Positions 1-7,543 of a stretch of 14,012 nucleotides of DNA are shown piece after piece; position 1 is the stretch's first letter, and each line of letters starts with the position of its first letter. Below the pieces are notes generated by a model. The model saw only the letters and a list, made by a program, of their open reading frames with translations. It was not told the DNA's origin and did no database searches. This DNA is from Candidatus Neomicrothrix sp. UBA4742 (GTDB lineage: Bacteria; Actinomycetota; Acidimicrobiia; Acidimicrobiales; Acidimicrobilacustridaceae), in NCBI GenBank assembly GCA_002403895.1, contig DHIQ01000018.1, positions 37,972 through 51,983 of the forward strand. Direction: 5' to 3'. A program made the translations under genes and the position numbers.

Positions 1-525
1 GCCATCGGTGAAGATCCCCACCGCGACGGGCTCGTGCACACGCCCGAGCGGGTGGCCCGGATGTACGCCGAGGTGTTCGCCGGGCTCCGGGAAACCCCCC
101 ACCATCACCTGGCTGTCCAGTTCGAGGCGGGCCATGACGAGATGGTGATGGTGCGCGACATCGCCCTCACCTCCATGTGCGAGCACCACCTGGTGCCCTT
201 CATCGGCAAGGCCCATGTGGCGTACATCCCCAACAACGACGGCCGGGTCACCGGGTTGTCCAAGCTGGCCCGGCTGGTGGACGCCTACGCCAAGCGGCCA
301 CAGGTCCAGGAGCGGCTGACCACCCAGGTGGCCGACGAGATCGAGCGCACCCTTCAGCCGCAGGGCGTGTTGGTGGTGATCGAGGCGGAGCATCTCTGCA
401 TGTCCATGCGGGGGGTGCGCAAGCCGGGGGCCTCAACGGTGACCTCCGCGGTGCGCGGCCTGTTCCGGGAGAACACCGCCACCCGGTTCGAGGCCATGCG
501 CTTCATCGGCAGCGGCGGCTTCTAG
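1..525 (+). CDS. folE: GTP cyclohydrolase I (5' end outside window)
   Basis: Catalyses the first step of tetrahydrofolate synthesis in the cytoplasm, GTP to 7,8-dihydroneopterin triphosphate. The frame is open from base 1, so the start lies upstream; 174 residues are visible, against a usual length of about 190-220. The visible part opens with the conserved stretch around [20 protein letters not shown]. The zinc ligands are present: Cys (178-180) and His (187-189) in SMCEHH, and the second Cys (397-399) in [10 protein letters not shown]. The [13 protein letters not shown] segment near the C-terminus is also typical. The stop is TAG at 523-525. The gene is followed 53 bases later by folP on the same strand, the usual actinobacterial order, in which ftsH would be expected upstream. 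Family assignment is very secure. Confidence 0.97.
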   Translation, partial: AIGEDPHRDGLVHTPERVARMYAEVFAGLRETPHHHLAVQFEAGHDEMVMVRDIALTSMCEHHLVPFIGKAHVAYIPNNDGRVTGLSKLARLVDAYAKRPQVQERLTTQVADEIERTLQPQGVLVVIEAEHLCMSMRGVRKPGASTVTSAVRGLFRENTATRFEAMRFIGSGGF

Positions 526-538
526 CCAGCGCGGCTCG

Positions 539-561
539 CCCGGTGAGGATTTGACACCGGG
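539..561. promoter_or_regulatory. Perfect 7-bp inverted repeat before folP
   Basis: The arms CCCGGTG (539-545) and CACCGGG (555-561) are exact reverse complements with a 9-base spacer. The dyad begins 13 bases after the folE stop and ends 3 bases before the TACCGT hexamer proposed as the folP -10 element, so it covers the -35 region. It could be an operator or an RNA hairpin between folE and folP. No T-run follows, so a classic intrinsic terminator is unlikely. Confidence 0.45.
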
Positions 562-564
562 AAG

Positions 565-570
565 TACCGT
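565..570 (+). promoter_or_regulatory. Candidate -10 element of a leaderless folP promoter
   Basis: TACCGT fits the TANNNT pattern and ends 8 bases before the GTG start at 579. Transcription would then begin at or next to the start codon. No Shine-Dalgarno sequence precedes folP, which fits a leaderless mRNA. No good -35 hexamer is seen at 17-18 bases; a TTGACA at 551-556 is too close to serve as one. Confidence 0.4.
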
Positions 571-578
571 TTCGACCC

Positions 579-1358
579 GTGATCCCCCTCGTGATGGGCG
601 TCGTCAACGTGACCCCCGATTCGTTCAGCGACGGAGGCCGCTTCCTCGACGCCGACGCGGCGGTCGCCCATGCCCGACAGCTCATCGCCGAGGGGGCCGA
701 CATCGTCGACATCGGTGGCGAATCCAGCCGGCCGGGGGCAGATCCGGTCGATGAAGCCGAAGAGCTGCGACGGGTGGTGCCGGTGATCGAGGCGGTGGCC
801 GGTGAGGTCCGGGTCTCGGTGGACACGGTGAAGCCGGCCGTGGCGCGGGCGGCGGTGGCGGTCGGGGCCAGCCTGATCAACGACGTCTCCGCCGGTCTGG
901 GTAGCGTCGCCGGCGAGCTCGGCGTGGGCTACGTCGTCATGCACCGCCAGGGAACGCCCCACACGATGCAGATCGATCCGCACTACGACGACGTGGTGGT
1001 GGAGGTCAAGGCCTTCCTGGCCGACCACGCGGCCCGGGCGGCGGCCGCCGGGGTCACCGAGATCTGGGTCGATCCGGGCATCGGGTTCGGCAAGACGACC
1101 GACCACAACCTCAGCCTGCTCCGCCACCTCGACCAGATCGTCGAGCTGGGCTACCCGGTGGTGGTGGGGACCAGCCGCAAGGGGTTCCTCGGTCGATTGC
1201 TGGGCCTCTCGGACCGCTCGGATGAGCCCGCCCCCACCGAAGATCGACTCGAGGCCTCGTTGGCCACCGGCACCTGGGCCATGGCCCGAGGAGCGTCCAT
1301 GATCCGTGTCCACGATGTCCGAGCATCCGTCCAGGCGGCGAAAGTCGTGGCAGCATGA
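579..1358 (+). CDS. folP: Dihydropteroate synthase
   Basis: Condenses p-aminobenzoate with 6-hydroxymethyl-dihydropterin diphosphate to dihydropteroate; it is the sulfonamide target. The 259-residue TIM-barrel protein has all the family blocks in order: NVTPDSF (10-16), ESSRPGA (48-54), SVDT (80-83), NDVSA (101-105), MHRQGTP (121-127), DPGIGFGK (165-172), SRKGFLG (199-205) and RVHDV (243-247). Loop 2 reads ESSRPGA where many homologues have ESTRPGA, a conservative change. GTG 579 is the first possible start, because an in-frame TGA lies at 552-554. The nearest later candidate, ATG 594, would cut into the first beta strand. The 3' end overlaps the next gene by ATGA, implying translational coupling. 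Confidence 0.96.
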   Translation: MIPLVMGVVNVTPDSFSDGGRFLDADAAVAHARQLIAEGADIVDIGGESSRPGADPVDEAEELRRVVPVIEAVAGEVRVSVDTVKPAVARAAVAVGASLINDVSAGLGSVAGELGVGYVVMHRQGTPHTMQIDPHYDDVVVEVKAFLADHAARAAAAGVTEIWVDPGIGFGKTTDHNLSLLRHLDQIVELGYPVVVGTSRKGFLGRLLGLSDRSDEPAPTEDRLEASLATGTWAMARGASMIRVHDVRASVQAAKVVAA

Positions 1359-1864
1359 GTCCTGTGGCCGTCAAGGGCAAGTGGGCGCAGGGCATCAAAC
1401 CCCGCAATTTCCACTGGATCATCAAAGACCAACTGGCCGTGTGCGAGCGGCCCGGCGGATACGGCGCCAATCACCGTCGCGTCCGCCGCCAAGAGGAGAT
1501 CATCTGGATCCGTGAGCAGGGATTCGGCTGCGTGATCTCGCTCATCACCGCCCCCCACAACCTCCACAACTACGACGAACTGGGGGTGACGTGGCGTCAC
1601 CGGCCTTTCAGTAGGGACGACGAATCCCCTCTGTACCTGGGCGCGCTGTTCCCCGAGCTCAAGGTGTTGCTGGCCGGCGGCACCCAGGTCCTGCTCCACG
1701 GCGAGGAGCTGGGTGATCGGATCTGCGGGGCAGTGGCCGGCTATCTGCTGTGGGACGGTTTCATCGACACCGGCCCCCGGGCTATCTCGGTGGTGGAGCA
1801 GATCACCCAACGCCAGCTCGGGCCCATCGGCCGCGAGCTGGTGGCGGTCTCGGCGCAACTCTGA
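1355..1864 (+). CDS. Dual-specificity-phosphatase-like protein lacking the catalytic cysteine, in the folate cluster
   Basis: 169 residues; I do not recognise a named family. What is visible resembles a dual-specificity/tyrosine phosphatase fold. There is a strand-like segment GCVISLITAP (58-67), then YDELGVTWRHRPF (73-85), Asp88/Asp89 where the general acid would lie, and VLLHGEELGDRICGAVAGYLL (112-132) in the place of the phosphate-binding loop. That loop keeps the His and the Arg of HCX5R at the right spacing (His115, Arg122), but Gly116 (codon GGC, 1700-1702) replaces the Cys and the loop Gly is Leu119. If the fold call is right, the protein is probably a pseudophosphatase that binds a phosphorylated ligand or partner. 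Its start overlaps the folP stop (ATGA), and folB follows after 34 bases, so it is co-expressed with pterin genes. No function should be assumed. The frame is intact and GC-rich like its neighbours, so it is a real gene. Confidence 0.75.
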   Translation: MSPVAVKGKWAQGIKPRNFHWIIKDQLAVCERPGGYGANHRRVRRQEEIIWIREQGFGCVISLITAPHNLHNYDELGVTWRHRPFSRDDESPLYLGALFPELKVLLAGGTQVLLHGEELGDRICGAVAGYLLWDGFIDTGPRAISVVEQITQRQLGPIGRELVAVSAQL

Positions 1865-1898
1865 CCTCTCCGGCGCTCCCTCGACCCTGGAGGTGATG

Positions 1899-2270
1899 AT
1901 GGGCTCCTCGACCCCCGATGTCATCCAGCTTCGCAGCCTGCGGGTCGCGGGCATCTGCGGCGCGCTGCCCGAGGAACAGGAACGGGCCCAGCCTTTCGAG
2001 GTCGACTTGGATGTCGAGACCGACCTCTCCACGGCCGGGAGCTCCGATCGCCTTGACGACACCCTCGACTACGGCGCCATCGCCGCTTCAGTCGAGCATC
2101 TCGTGGCCACGGGCCGGTTCACCTTGCTGGAGGCCATGGCTACTCGGATCGCGGAAACGGTCCTCGACGACGCCCGGGCCAAGGCGGTGACGGTAACGGT
2201 GCGCAAACTCCGCCCGCCCGTGCCTCAACACCTCGACACGTCGGGTGTGTCCATCCGGCGGAGCCGGTAA
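1899..2270 (+). CDS. folB: Dihydroneopterin aldolase
   Basis: Splits 7,8-dihydroneopterin to 6-hydroxymethyl-dihydropterin and glycolaldehyde. 123 residues, the normal size. Family marks are the early Glu pair in ALPEEQERAQPFEVD (22-36), DYGAI (57-61), LLEAMATRIAE (76-86) with the conserved Glu78, and the C-terminal VRKLRPPVP (101-109) with Lys103 in the place of the catalytic lysine. A strong Shine-Dalgarno GGAGG (1889-1893) sits 5 bases before ATG 1899. ATG 1896 is also in frame but too close to it. The open frame continues upstream only because of base composition. folK begins 4 bases after the stop. Confidence 0.93.
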   Translation: MGSSTPDVIQLRSLRVAGICGALPEEQERAQPFEVDLDVETDLSTAGSSDRLDDTLDYGAIAASVEHLVATGRFTLLEAMATRIAETVLDDARAKAVTVTVRKLRPPVPQHLDTSGVSIRRSR

Positions 2271-2274
2271 CCGT

Positions 2275-2724
2275 ATGCGGGCCTTCTTGGGCATGGGTTC
2301 CAATCTCGGCGATCGCGACGCCTTCCTGCGGGAGGCCGTCGGCTCGCTCGCCGGGGTGGTGGCCGTGTCCGGGCTGTACGAGACCGACCCGGTGGGCGGA
2401 CCGGGAGGCCAAGGGCCGTACCTCAACCTCGTGGTGGAGCTGGATACCCCGCTCACGGCCCGGGAGCTGCTGGGGGTGTGCCATCGGTTGGAGTCCGGTG
2501 CCGGACGAGTGCGCGACGAGCGGTGGGGACCCCGCACGCTGGATGTCGACATTCTCTGGGTGGAGAGTGGGCCGGTGGATGAGCCTGACCTCCAGATCCC
2601 CCATCCCCGGATGCACGAGCGGCGGTTCGTCATGGCCCCCCTCGCCGAGCTGGCTCCCGACCTGGTCCCCCCCGACTGGAACGACCGGACCGAGGGCCGG
2701 GTCCGACACGTCGGGTCCTTCTGA
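2275..2724 (+). CDS. folK: 6-hydroxymethyl-7,8-dihydropterin pyrophosphokinase (HPPK)
   Basis: Transfers pyrophosphate from ATP to 6-hydroxymethyl-dihydropterin, giving the substrate of FolP. 149 residues. Visible marks are the N-terminal GMGSNLGDR (6-14), the YETDPV stretch (35-40), the HPPK signature RWGPRTLDVDIL (83-94) with the two magnesium-binding Asp90 and Asp92, and IPHPRMHERRFVMAPL (109-123). ATG 2275 is chosen although GTG 2245 is in frame: the protein then starts directly at the first beta strand, and the longer form would overlap folB by 26 bases. It completes the folE-folP-folB-folK set; only folC-type and dihydrofolate reductase steps are missing from this window. The next gene begins 3 bases after the stop. 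Confidence 0.95.
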   Translation: MRAFLGMGSNLGDRDAFLREAVGSLAGVVAVSGLYETDPVGGPGGQGPYLNLVVELDTPLTARELLGVCHRLESGAGRVRDERWGPRTLDVDILWVESGPVDEPDLQIPHPRMHERRFVMAPLAELAPDLVPPDWNDRTEGRVRHVGSF

Positions 2725-2727
2725 GCC

Positions 2728-3504
2728 ATGGCCGGCTCGCGGCTTCGGGTCATCGGCGCCGGCCGGGCCGGACGTGCCCTGGCCCTGGCGCTGGCCCAGG
2801 CCGGTTGGCGGGTCGGCCCGGTACTGGGTCGCGGCGCCGACGTGACCGGCGCCGCGGCGGGGGTGGACCTGCTGGTCATCGCCACGCCTGACGCCGCCGT
2901 CTCCTCGGTGGCTGCTGGTATCGAGCCGGTGGAGACCACGGTCGTGGCCCACCTGGCCGGGTCGCTCGGCCTCACGGTCGTGACCCCTCACCAGCATCGG
3001 GCTGCCATCCACCCGTTGGTGGCGCTGCCCAGTCCCGAGCTCGGCGCCGAACGGCTCACCGCGGGGGCGTGGTTCGCGGTGGCTGGCTCCGACCGGGCCG
3101 CCATGGAAGTGGCCGAGCAGGTCGTGGCCGACCTCGGTGGCCGGGCCTTCGAGGTTGCCGACGCCGACCGGGCCGCCTATCACGCCGCCGCGGTGATCGC
3201 CTCGAACCACGTGGTCGCCCTGTTGGGCCAGGCCGAGCGGGTGGCCGCCTCGGTCGGCGTTCCCTTCGAGGCCTACCTCGACCTGGTGCGGTCCACGTTG
3301 GACAACGTGGCCGAACTGGGGCCGGCCGCCGCTCTGACCGGGCCGGCGGCCCGAGGTGATCAGGCCACCATCGAGCGTCATCTGGCCGCGCTCGACCCGG
3401 CCGAACGCGAGGCCTACCAGGCCATGGCCGACCTGGCCTACCGCCTCGCTCACCGCGGATCCGGTGACCCGGGATCTTCCGATCCGACCGCGACCGACCT
3501 CTAA
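2728..3504 (+). CDS. Rossmann-like/DUF2520 oxidoreductase, possible PanG-type ketopantoate reductase
   Basis: 258 residues with two domains. The N-terminal half is a Rossmann fold with the dinucleotide loop GAGRAG (10-15) and VIATPDAAV (50-58). The C-terminal half has the DUF2520 marks: IHPLVALP (94-101), YHAAA (151-155), ASNH (158-161) and LTGPAARGD (203-211). From memory, M. tuberculosis has a member of this family next to panC (Rv3603c), and PanG, a ketopantoate reductase described in Francisella, has a similar architecture. The position directly before panC, with no classical panE here, supports reduction of ketopantoate to pantoate. This function is inferred, not shown. The start ATG 2728 comes 3 bases after folK. 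Helical segments rich in Ala and Arg fill the C-terminal half. Confidence 0.85.
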   Translation: MAGSRLRVIGAGRAGRALALALAQAGWRVGPVLGRGADVTGAAAGVDLLVIATPDAAVSSVAAGIEPVETTVVAHLAGSLGLTVVTPHQHRAAIHPLVALPSPELGAERLTAGAWFAVAGSDRAAMEVAEQVVADLGGRAFEVADADRAAYHAAAVIASNHVVALLGQAERVAASVGVPFEAYLDLVRSTLDNVAELGPAAALTGPAARGDQATIERHLAALDPAEREAYQAMADLAYRLAHRGSGDPGSSDPTATDL

Positions 3505-3574
3505 CCGACCCCTGATCGGGGCGAGTGCCACCCGCGATGCCTCCAGGTTCGTCGATTTCGGGCAGGATGCGGCG

Positions 3575-4432
3575 GTGGAGGTGACGACATCCATCGACGA
3601 GGTACGAGCCCTGCTCGCCCGGGCCAGGAGCGACGGCCGCACGGTCGGGTTCGTGCCCACCATGGGCTACCTCCACGACGGCCATGTCTCGCTCATCGAG
3701 CAGGCTCGCGGCGACGTCGACGTGGTAGTGGTCTCGATCTTCGTGAATCCGTTGCAGTTCGGTGCGGGGGAGGATCTCGCCGGCTACCCCCGCGACCTGC
3801 CGGCCGATACGAGCCAGGCCAGGGCGGCCGGGGTTGACGTGCTCTTCGTTCCCGACATCACCGAGATGTATCCCGACCCCCCGCTCACATCGGTGGTGGT
3901 GCCTGACCTGGCGACCACCATGGAAGGCGCATCGCGACCGACGCATTTCGCCGGGGTGGCGACGGTGGTGGCCAAGCTTTTCACCATCGTGGGCCCCTGC
4001 CGGGCCTATTTCGGCGAGAAGGACTTCCAGCAGTTGACCATCGTGGAGCGCATGGTGGCGGATCTGTCCTTTCCGGTGGACGTCGTCGGATGCCCCATCG
4101 TGCGGGAGCCGGACGGACTCGCCCTGTCGAGCCGCAACGTGTACCTCACGCCCAGCGAGCGAGCTGCCGCCCCGGTGCTCTACCGAGCCCTTGAGACCGC
4201 CGCCGCCGCGGTGGCCGATGGTGAGCGGGACCCGGGCGCCGTGCGGGACCTCATGGCCGGGGTGCTTGGCGCCGAGCCCCTGGCCGAGCTGGAGTACGCC
4301 GAGGCCGTGGATGCCGGTACCCTCACCCGGCCCGACGTGTTGACCGGGCAGATCCGCCTGCTGATCGCCGGTCGCTTTGGTCGACCGAGACTGTTGGATA
4401 ACCTCGGCGTGCTCGTCCCCGAGCAGGGCTGA
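3575..4432 (+). CDS. panC: Pantoate--beta-alanine ligase (pantothenate synthetase)
   Basis: Joins pantoate and beta-alanine to pantothenate with ATP, through a pantoyl-adenylate. 285 residues from GTG 3575, the usual length. Motifs are [10 protein letters not shown] (28-37, the HIGH-like ATP site with His34 and His37), FVNPLQF (56-62), FGEKDFQQL (146-154) and [12 protein letters not shown] (177-188, the KMSKS-like loop). The open frame runs on far upstream, but homology begins near this GTG. A weak Shine-Dalgarno AGGA (3564-3567) lies 7 bases before it; GTG 3581 is a possible alternative. The 70-base gap to the previous gene holds no clear promoter. Its beta-alanine would come from PanD, encoded next. 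A perfect inverted repeat covers its stop codon. Confidence 0.96.
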   Translation: MEVTTSIDEVRALLARARSDGRTVGFVPTMGYLHDGHVSLIEQARGDVDVVVVSIFVNPLQFGAGEDLAGYPRDLPADTSQARAAGVDVLFVPDITEMYPDPPLTSVVVPDLATTMEGASRPTHFAGVATVVAKLFTIVGPCRAYFGEKDFQQLTIVERMVADLSFPVDVVGCPIVREPDGLALSSRNVYLTPSERAAAPVLYRALETAAAAVADGERDPGAVRDLMAGVLGAEPLAELEYAEAVDAGTLTRPDVLTGQIRLLIAGRFGRPRLLDNLGVLVPEQG

Positions 4433-4444
4433 CCCGGTCAGCCC
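4426..4444 (+). repeat. Perfect 9-bp inverted repeat across the panC stop codon
   Basis: GGGCTGACC (4426-4434) and GGTCAGCCC (4436-4444) are exact reverse complements around a single C. As RNA it would form an 8-bp GC-rich stem with a 3-base loop. The panC TGA (4430-4432) lies in the left arm, and panD starts 47 bases after the right arm. No T-run follows, so it is not a classic terminator. It could alter panD expression relative to panC, protect mRNA ends, or bind a protein. Confidence 0.55.
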
Positions 4445-4491
4445 CCGTACGGCGACCCGTTCGGGCGCCAAGCAACCCCCAGGAGCGAACC

Positions 4492-4863
4492 ATGCGCCGT
4501 CGCATGATGAAGTCGAAGATCCACCGGGCCACGGTCACCGATGCCAACCTGCACTACATCGGCTCGATCAGCCTCGACACCGACCTCATGGCCCGGGCGG
4601 ACATCCGCGAGCACGAGCAGGTCCACGTCCTCGACATCGACAACGGGGCCCGCTTCGAGACGTATGCCATCCCCGGGGGACCAGGTGAGGTCTGCCTGAA
4701 CGGGGCAGCCGCCCGGCTCGTGCAACCGGGTGATCGGGTGATCGTCATCACCTACGCCGACTATGCCGACGAGGAACTCGACGGGTTCGCTCCTGCCGTG
4801 GTCCACGTCGACGCCGGCAACCGTCCCGTCTCGATCGAGGAGAGCGCGCCGCAGTGGGTGTGA
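4492..4863 (+). CDS. panD: Aspartate 1-decarboxylase proenzyme
   Basis: Decarboxylates L-aspartate to beta-alanine for PanC, using a pyruvoyl group made by self-cleavage. 123 residues. The cleavage site is Gly24-Ser25 in [10 protein letters not shown], the same numbering as in E. coli, which confirms the start. Other family residues are KIHRATVT (9-16) with Lys9, and [13 protein letters not shown] (69-81). A good Shine-Dalgarno AGGAG (4481-4485) lies 6 bases before ATG 4492. The two-chain enzyme needs Ser25, which is present, so it should be active. It stands between panC and nadB; both PanD and NadB use L-aspartate. Confidence 0.96.
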   Translation: MRRRMMKSKIHRATVTDANLHYIGSISLDTDLMARADIREHEQVHVLDIDNGARFETYAIPGGPGEVCLNGAAARLVQPGDRVIVITYADYADEELDGFAPAVVHVDAGNRPVSIEESAPQWV

Positions 4864-4897
4864 CCATCGTGGTGGCCCCCGGCCCGATAGGTGCCCG

Positions 4898-6604
4898 GTG
4901 ACGGGGCTCCCCAAGGTTCGAGGGCCTGACCCGGCCCTGGATCTGCTCGTGCTGGGTTCGGGCGTGGCCGGGCTGTCTGCCGCCGTGCGGGCCGCCGGCA
5001 CCCACGGCATGCGCGCCGGCGTGCTGACCAAGGGTGAGCTCCACCAGTCCACTACCCGATGGGCCCAGGGTGGGGTGGCGGCTGTGCTGGGAGAAGACCC
5101 CGACTCGACGGACCTGCACCTGGCCGACACCCTGGCCGCCGGCGCAGGCTTGTGCGACAGCGATGCCGTGCGCGTCCTCGTGGACGAGGGTCCGGGGCGG
5201 GTCAACGAGCTCATCGCCCTCGGCGCCATGTTCGATCGGGACGACCACGGCCGCCTGGAGCTGGCCCGCGAAGGCGGCCACAGCCTGCCTCGCATCGTGC
5301 ACGCCGGCGGGGCGGCAACCGGCGCCGAGATCGAGCGGGCGCTGGTCGACGCGGTGCGCCACACGGCCACGGCGATCTACGAGAACGCCTTCGCGCTGGA
5401 CCTCGTCGTCGAGGACGAACGGGTGGCGGGGGTGGTCGCCATCGGGGCCGACGGGACATGCCGGACGGTCCGAGCCGACCACGTCCTGCTGGCCACCGGC
5501 GGTGCCGGTCAGCTCTTTGCGGTGACCACCAATCCGGTGGAGAGCACCGCCGACGGTGTGGCCATGGCCCTGCGCGCCGGTGCGGCGGTGGCCGATGTCG
5601 AGTTCGTCCAGTTCCACCCGACGGCCCTGCACCATCCGTCGATGCCCAGGCCGTTGTTGTCGGAGGCACTCCGGGGCCACGGCGCGTTGCTGCGCGACGC
5701 GAACGGCGAGCGGTTCGTGGACGAACTGTTGCCCCGTGACGAGGTGTCGCGGGCCATGACCCGTCGCATGCTCGACCAGTTGGTCGACCATCTCTGGCTG
5801 GACGCCACCGGGCTCGAGTCGTTCCCCGAGCGCTTCCCCACGATCAGCGCGGCGTTGACTTCCGCCGGGCTCGACCCGGGCACGGACTGGTTGCCCATTG
5901 CTCCCGCGGCCCACTACCTGTGTGGCGGGGTGGTAGCCGACCTGGACGGGGCGACCTCCCTGGACGGGCTGTGGGCCGCCGGTGAGGTGGCCTGCTCGGG
6001 GGTGCACGGAGCCAACCGGCTGGCCTCCAACTCCTTGTTGGAAGGAATGGTGTTCGCCGCTCGGGTGGTGGAGGCGATCGAACGGGGACAATCGACGGCC
6101 GCCCCCACGGGTGCCATGCGGGCGGTGTTGGGGGCGGACACCCGCACCGACGACGACCGGCACATCGGTGGCCTGACCACATCAGCCTGGCAGGCCGGGA
6201 CACTGCTCACTGAGTCGCTGGTCGCCGGGTCGGAGTCGGGGCCGGCGGTGGGTGACGCGCCCTGTGCCCGCGACGCGCTGCAACGGGCTATGACGTCGGG
6301 TGCCGGCGTGTTGCGCGACGCCGATTCGCTGACCACCACGTCATCGACGGTCGCCGAGATCGGTGCGGCCCTTCCCGACTTGGCGGCGCGGACCGACCAG
6401 GGTGCCCAGGCGCAGGTGGCCGAGCTGGCCAACCTGGTGGAGGTGGCGCGCGCCCTGCTCCTGTCGGCCACGTTGCGCACCGAGAGCCGGGGTGCGCACA
6501 CCCGCGCCGATCACCCCGCCACCGAGGGGCGCTTCCGGGGTCGCATCGTCCTCGGCGGCACCGGCGCCACCGTGGCGGCCGGGTCGGGCAGGCTGATGCC
6601 ATGA
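4898..6604 (+). CDS. nadB: L-aspartate oxidase
   Basis: FAD enzyme that oxidises L-aspartate to iminoaspartate, the first step of de novo NAD synthesis. 568 residues from GTG 4898. Visible are the FAD-binding GSGVAGLSAA (20-29), STTRWAQGGVAAVL (51-64), EGGHSLPRIVHAGG (125-138), EFVQFHPTAL (235-244) with His240, LLPRDEVSRAM (277-287), HYLCGGV (339-345) with His339, and GANRLASNSLLEGMVF (371-386). The C-terminal helical domain contains ESRGAHTRADHP (529-540). The GTG start overlaps the stop of a 13-codon frame that links it to panD, and AGGTG (4889-4893) lies 4 bases before it. The open frame extends further upstream inside panD without homology. Quinolinate synthase (nadA), its usual partner, is not in the window. 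Confidence 0.95.
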   Translation: MTGLPKVRGPDPALDLLVLGSGVAGLSAAVRAAGTHGMRAGVLTKGELHQSTTRWAQGGVAAVLGEDPDSTDLHLADTLAAGAGLCDSDAVRVLVDEGPGRVNELIALGAMFDRDDHGRLELAREGGHSLPRIVHAGGAATGAEIERALVDAVRHTATAIYENAFALDLVVEDERVAGVVAIGADGTCRTVRADHVLLATGGAGQLFAVTTNPVESTADGVAMALRAGAAVADVEFVQFHPTALHHPSMPRPLLSEALRGHGALLRDANGERFVDELLPRDEVSRAMTRRMLDQLVDHLWLDATGLESFPERFPTISAALTSAGLDPGTDWLPIAPAAHYLCGGVVADLDGATSLDGLWAAGEVACSGVHGANRLASNSLLEGMVFAARVVEAIERGQSTAAPTGAMRAVLGADTRTDDDRHIGGLTTSAWQAGTLLTESLVAGSESGPAVGDAPCARDALQRAMTSGAGVLRDADSLTTTSSTVAEIGAALPDLAARTDQGAQAQVAELANLVEVARALLLSATLRTESRGAHTRADHPATEGRFRGRIVLGGTGATVAAGSGRLMP

Positions 6605-7473
6605 GCGCACTCCGCCCCCCGCGTCACGCCGTCACCGAAGCGGTGGCTCGGGCGATCGCCGAGGATTTGACCCCGCTCGGAGACCTTACGTCGGCCTTGT
6701 TGCCACCAGACCTCGCCGCCACCGCGGCGTTCGTCGTACGCACCGCGGGGGTCGTGGCCGGAGTGGATTGTGCCACCGAGACCTTTGCCCAGATCGATCC
6801 GGCGGTGGCGGTGGCGTGGTCCGTCGGTGACGGTGCCGCGGTCGACGTCGGTACGACCATCGGCACCGTCGCAGGCACCCTGGCCTCGATCCTCACCGCT
6901 GAGCGCACCGCCCTGAACTTCCTCGGTCATCTTTCGGGTATCGCCACCCTCACCCGCCGCTTCGTGGACGTCGCCGCGGCGGCCGGGACGGCCCGAATCT
7001 GGGACACCCGCAAGACGACCCCGGGGCTCCGCAGCCTCGAGAAGGCCGCGGTCCGGGCTGGGGGCGGCGCCAATCATCGGGGCAATCTCTCGGATTGGAT
7101 CCTGCTCAAGGATAACCACCTCGCCCTCATGGGCGTCACCGCCGCCGTCGAGACCAGCCGTGAACGGTGGCCGGCCCGCACCGTCCACGTGGAGTGTGAC
7201 CGGCTGGACCAGGTCACCGAAGCCCTCGAGGCGGGGGTAGACGCCCTCCTGCTCGACAATATGACTCCCGACGAGGTCTCCCAATGTGTGGCGGTCGCCG
7301 ATGACCACGCCGCCACGACCGGGCGGCGCCGCCCGTTGTTGGAGGTGTCGGGTGGGATCTCACTTGAGACCGCGGGCCGCTACGCCGGGCTGGGGGTCGA
7401 CATGATCTCCGTCGGTGGGCTCACCAACTCGGCTCCCGCGCTCGACATCGGTCTCGACATCGCTCCTGGCTGA
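6601..7473 (+). CDS. nadC: Nicotinate-nucleotide pyrophosphorylase (quinolinate phosphoribosyltransferase)
   Basis: Converts quinolinate and PRPP to nicotinate mononucleotide with loss of CO2. 290 residues. Conserved stretches are EDLTPLGDLTS (21-31), AERTALNFLGHLSGIAT (100-116), the phosphate-binding DTRKTTPGLRSLEK (135-148), GGGANHRGNLSDWILLKDNH (154-173) with His159, Arg160 and Lys170, HVECD (196-200), LLLDNM (216-221) and LEVSGGI. The family's basic active-site residues are intact. The ATG start overlaps the nadB stop by ATGA, so the two are translationally coupled. coaX follows after 70 bases and has its own Shine-Dalgarno. Confidence 0.96.
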   Translation: MSALRPPRHAVTEAVARAIAEDLTPLGDLTSALLPPDLAATAAFVVRTAGVVAGVDCATETFAQIDPAVAVAWSVGDGAAVDVGTTIGTVAGTLASILTAERTALNFLGHLSGIATLTRRFVDVAAAAGTARIWDTRKTTPGLRSLEKAAVRAGGGANHRGNLSDWILLKDNHLALMGVTAAVETSRERWPARTVHVECDRLDQVTEALEAGVDALLLDNMTPDEVSQCVAVADDHAATTGRRRPLLEVSGGISLETAGRYAGLGVDMISVGGLTNSAPALDIGLDIAPG

Positions 7474-7543
7474 ACCATCCGCTCGCTCGCGTTCAAACTG
7501 ATCGGCTTACCCTCTCGCCTGAACCGAACAAGGAGCATCTGCT

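Noticed and set aside
551..556. TTGACA as the -35 box of folP
   Set aside because: It is only 8 bases from the candidate -10 hexamer, too close for a sigma-70 promoter, and no other -10 fits at 16-18 bases downstream.
3509..3521. CCCC-TGATC-GGGG hairpin after the DUF2520 gene as a terminator
   Set aside because: The stem has only four pairs and no T-run follows, so it is expected by chance in DNA of this composition.
3356..3574. N-terminal extension of panC, about 73 residues in frame upstream of GTG 3575
   Set aside because: The sequence is Pro/Arg/Thr-rich out-of-frame reading of the DUF2520 gene and has no PanC homology. PanC begins with the [10 protein letters not shown] segment.
2140..4471. 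Long minus-strand open frames (about 470-510 codons) opposite folK, DUF2520 and panC
   Set aside because: The plus strand encodes well-defined enzymes here. The minus-strand translations are repetitive Arg/Gly/His/Pro sequence without family motifs.
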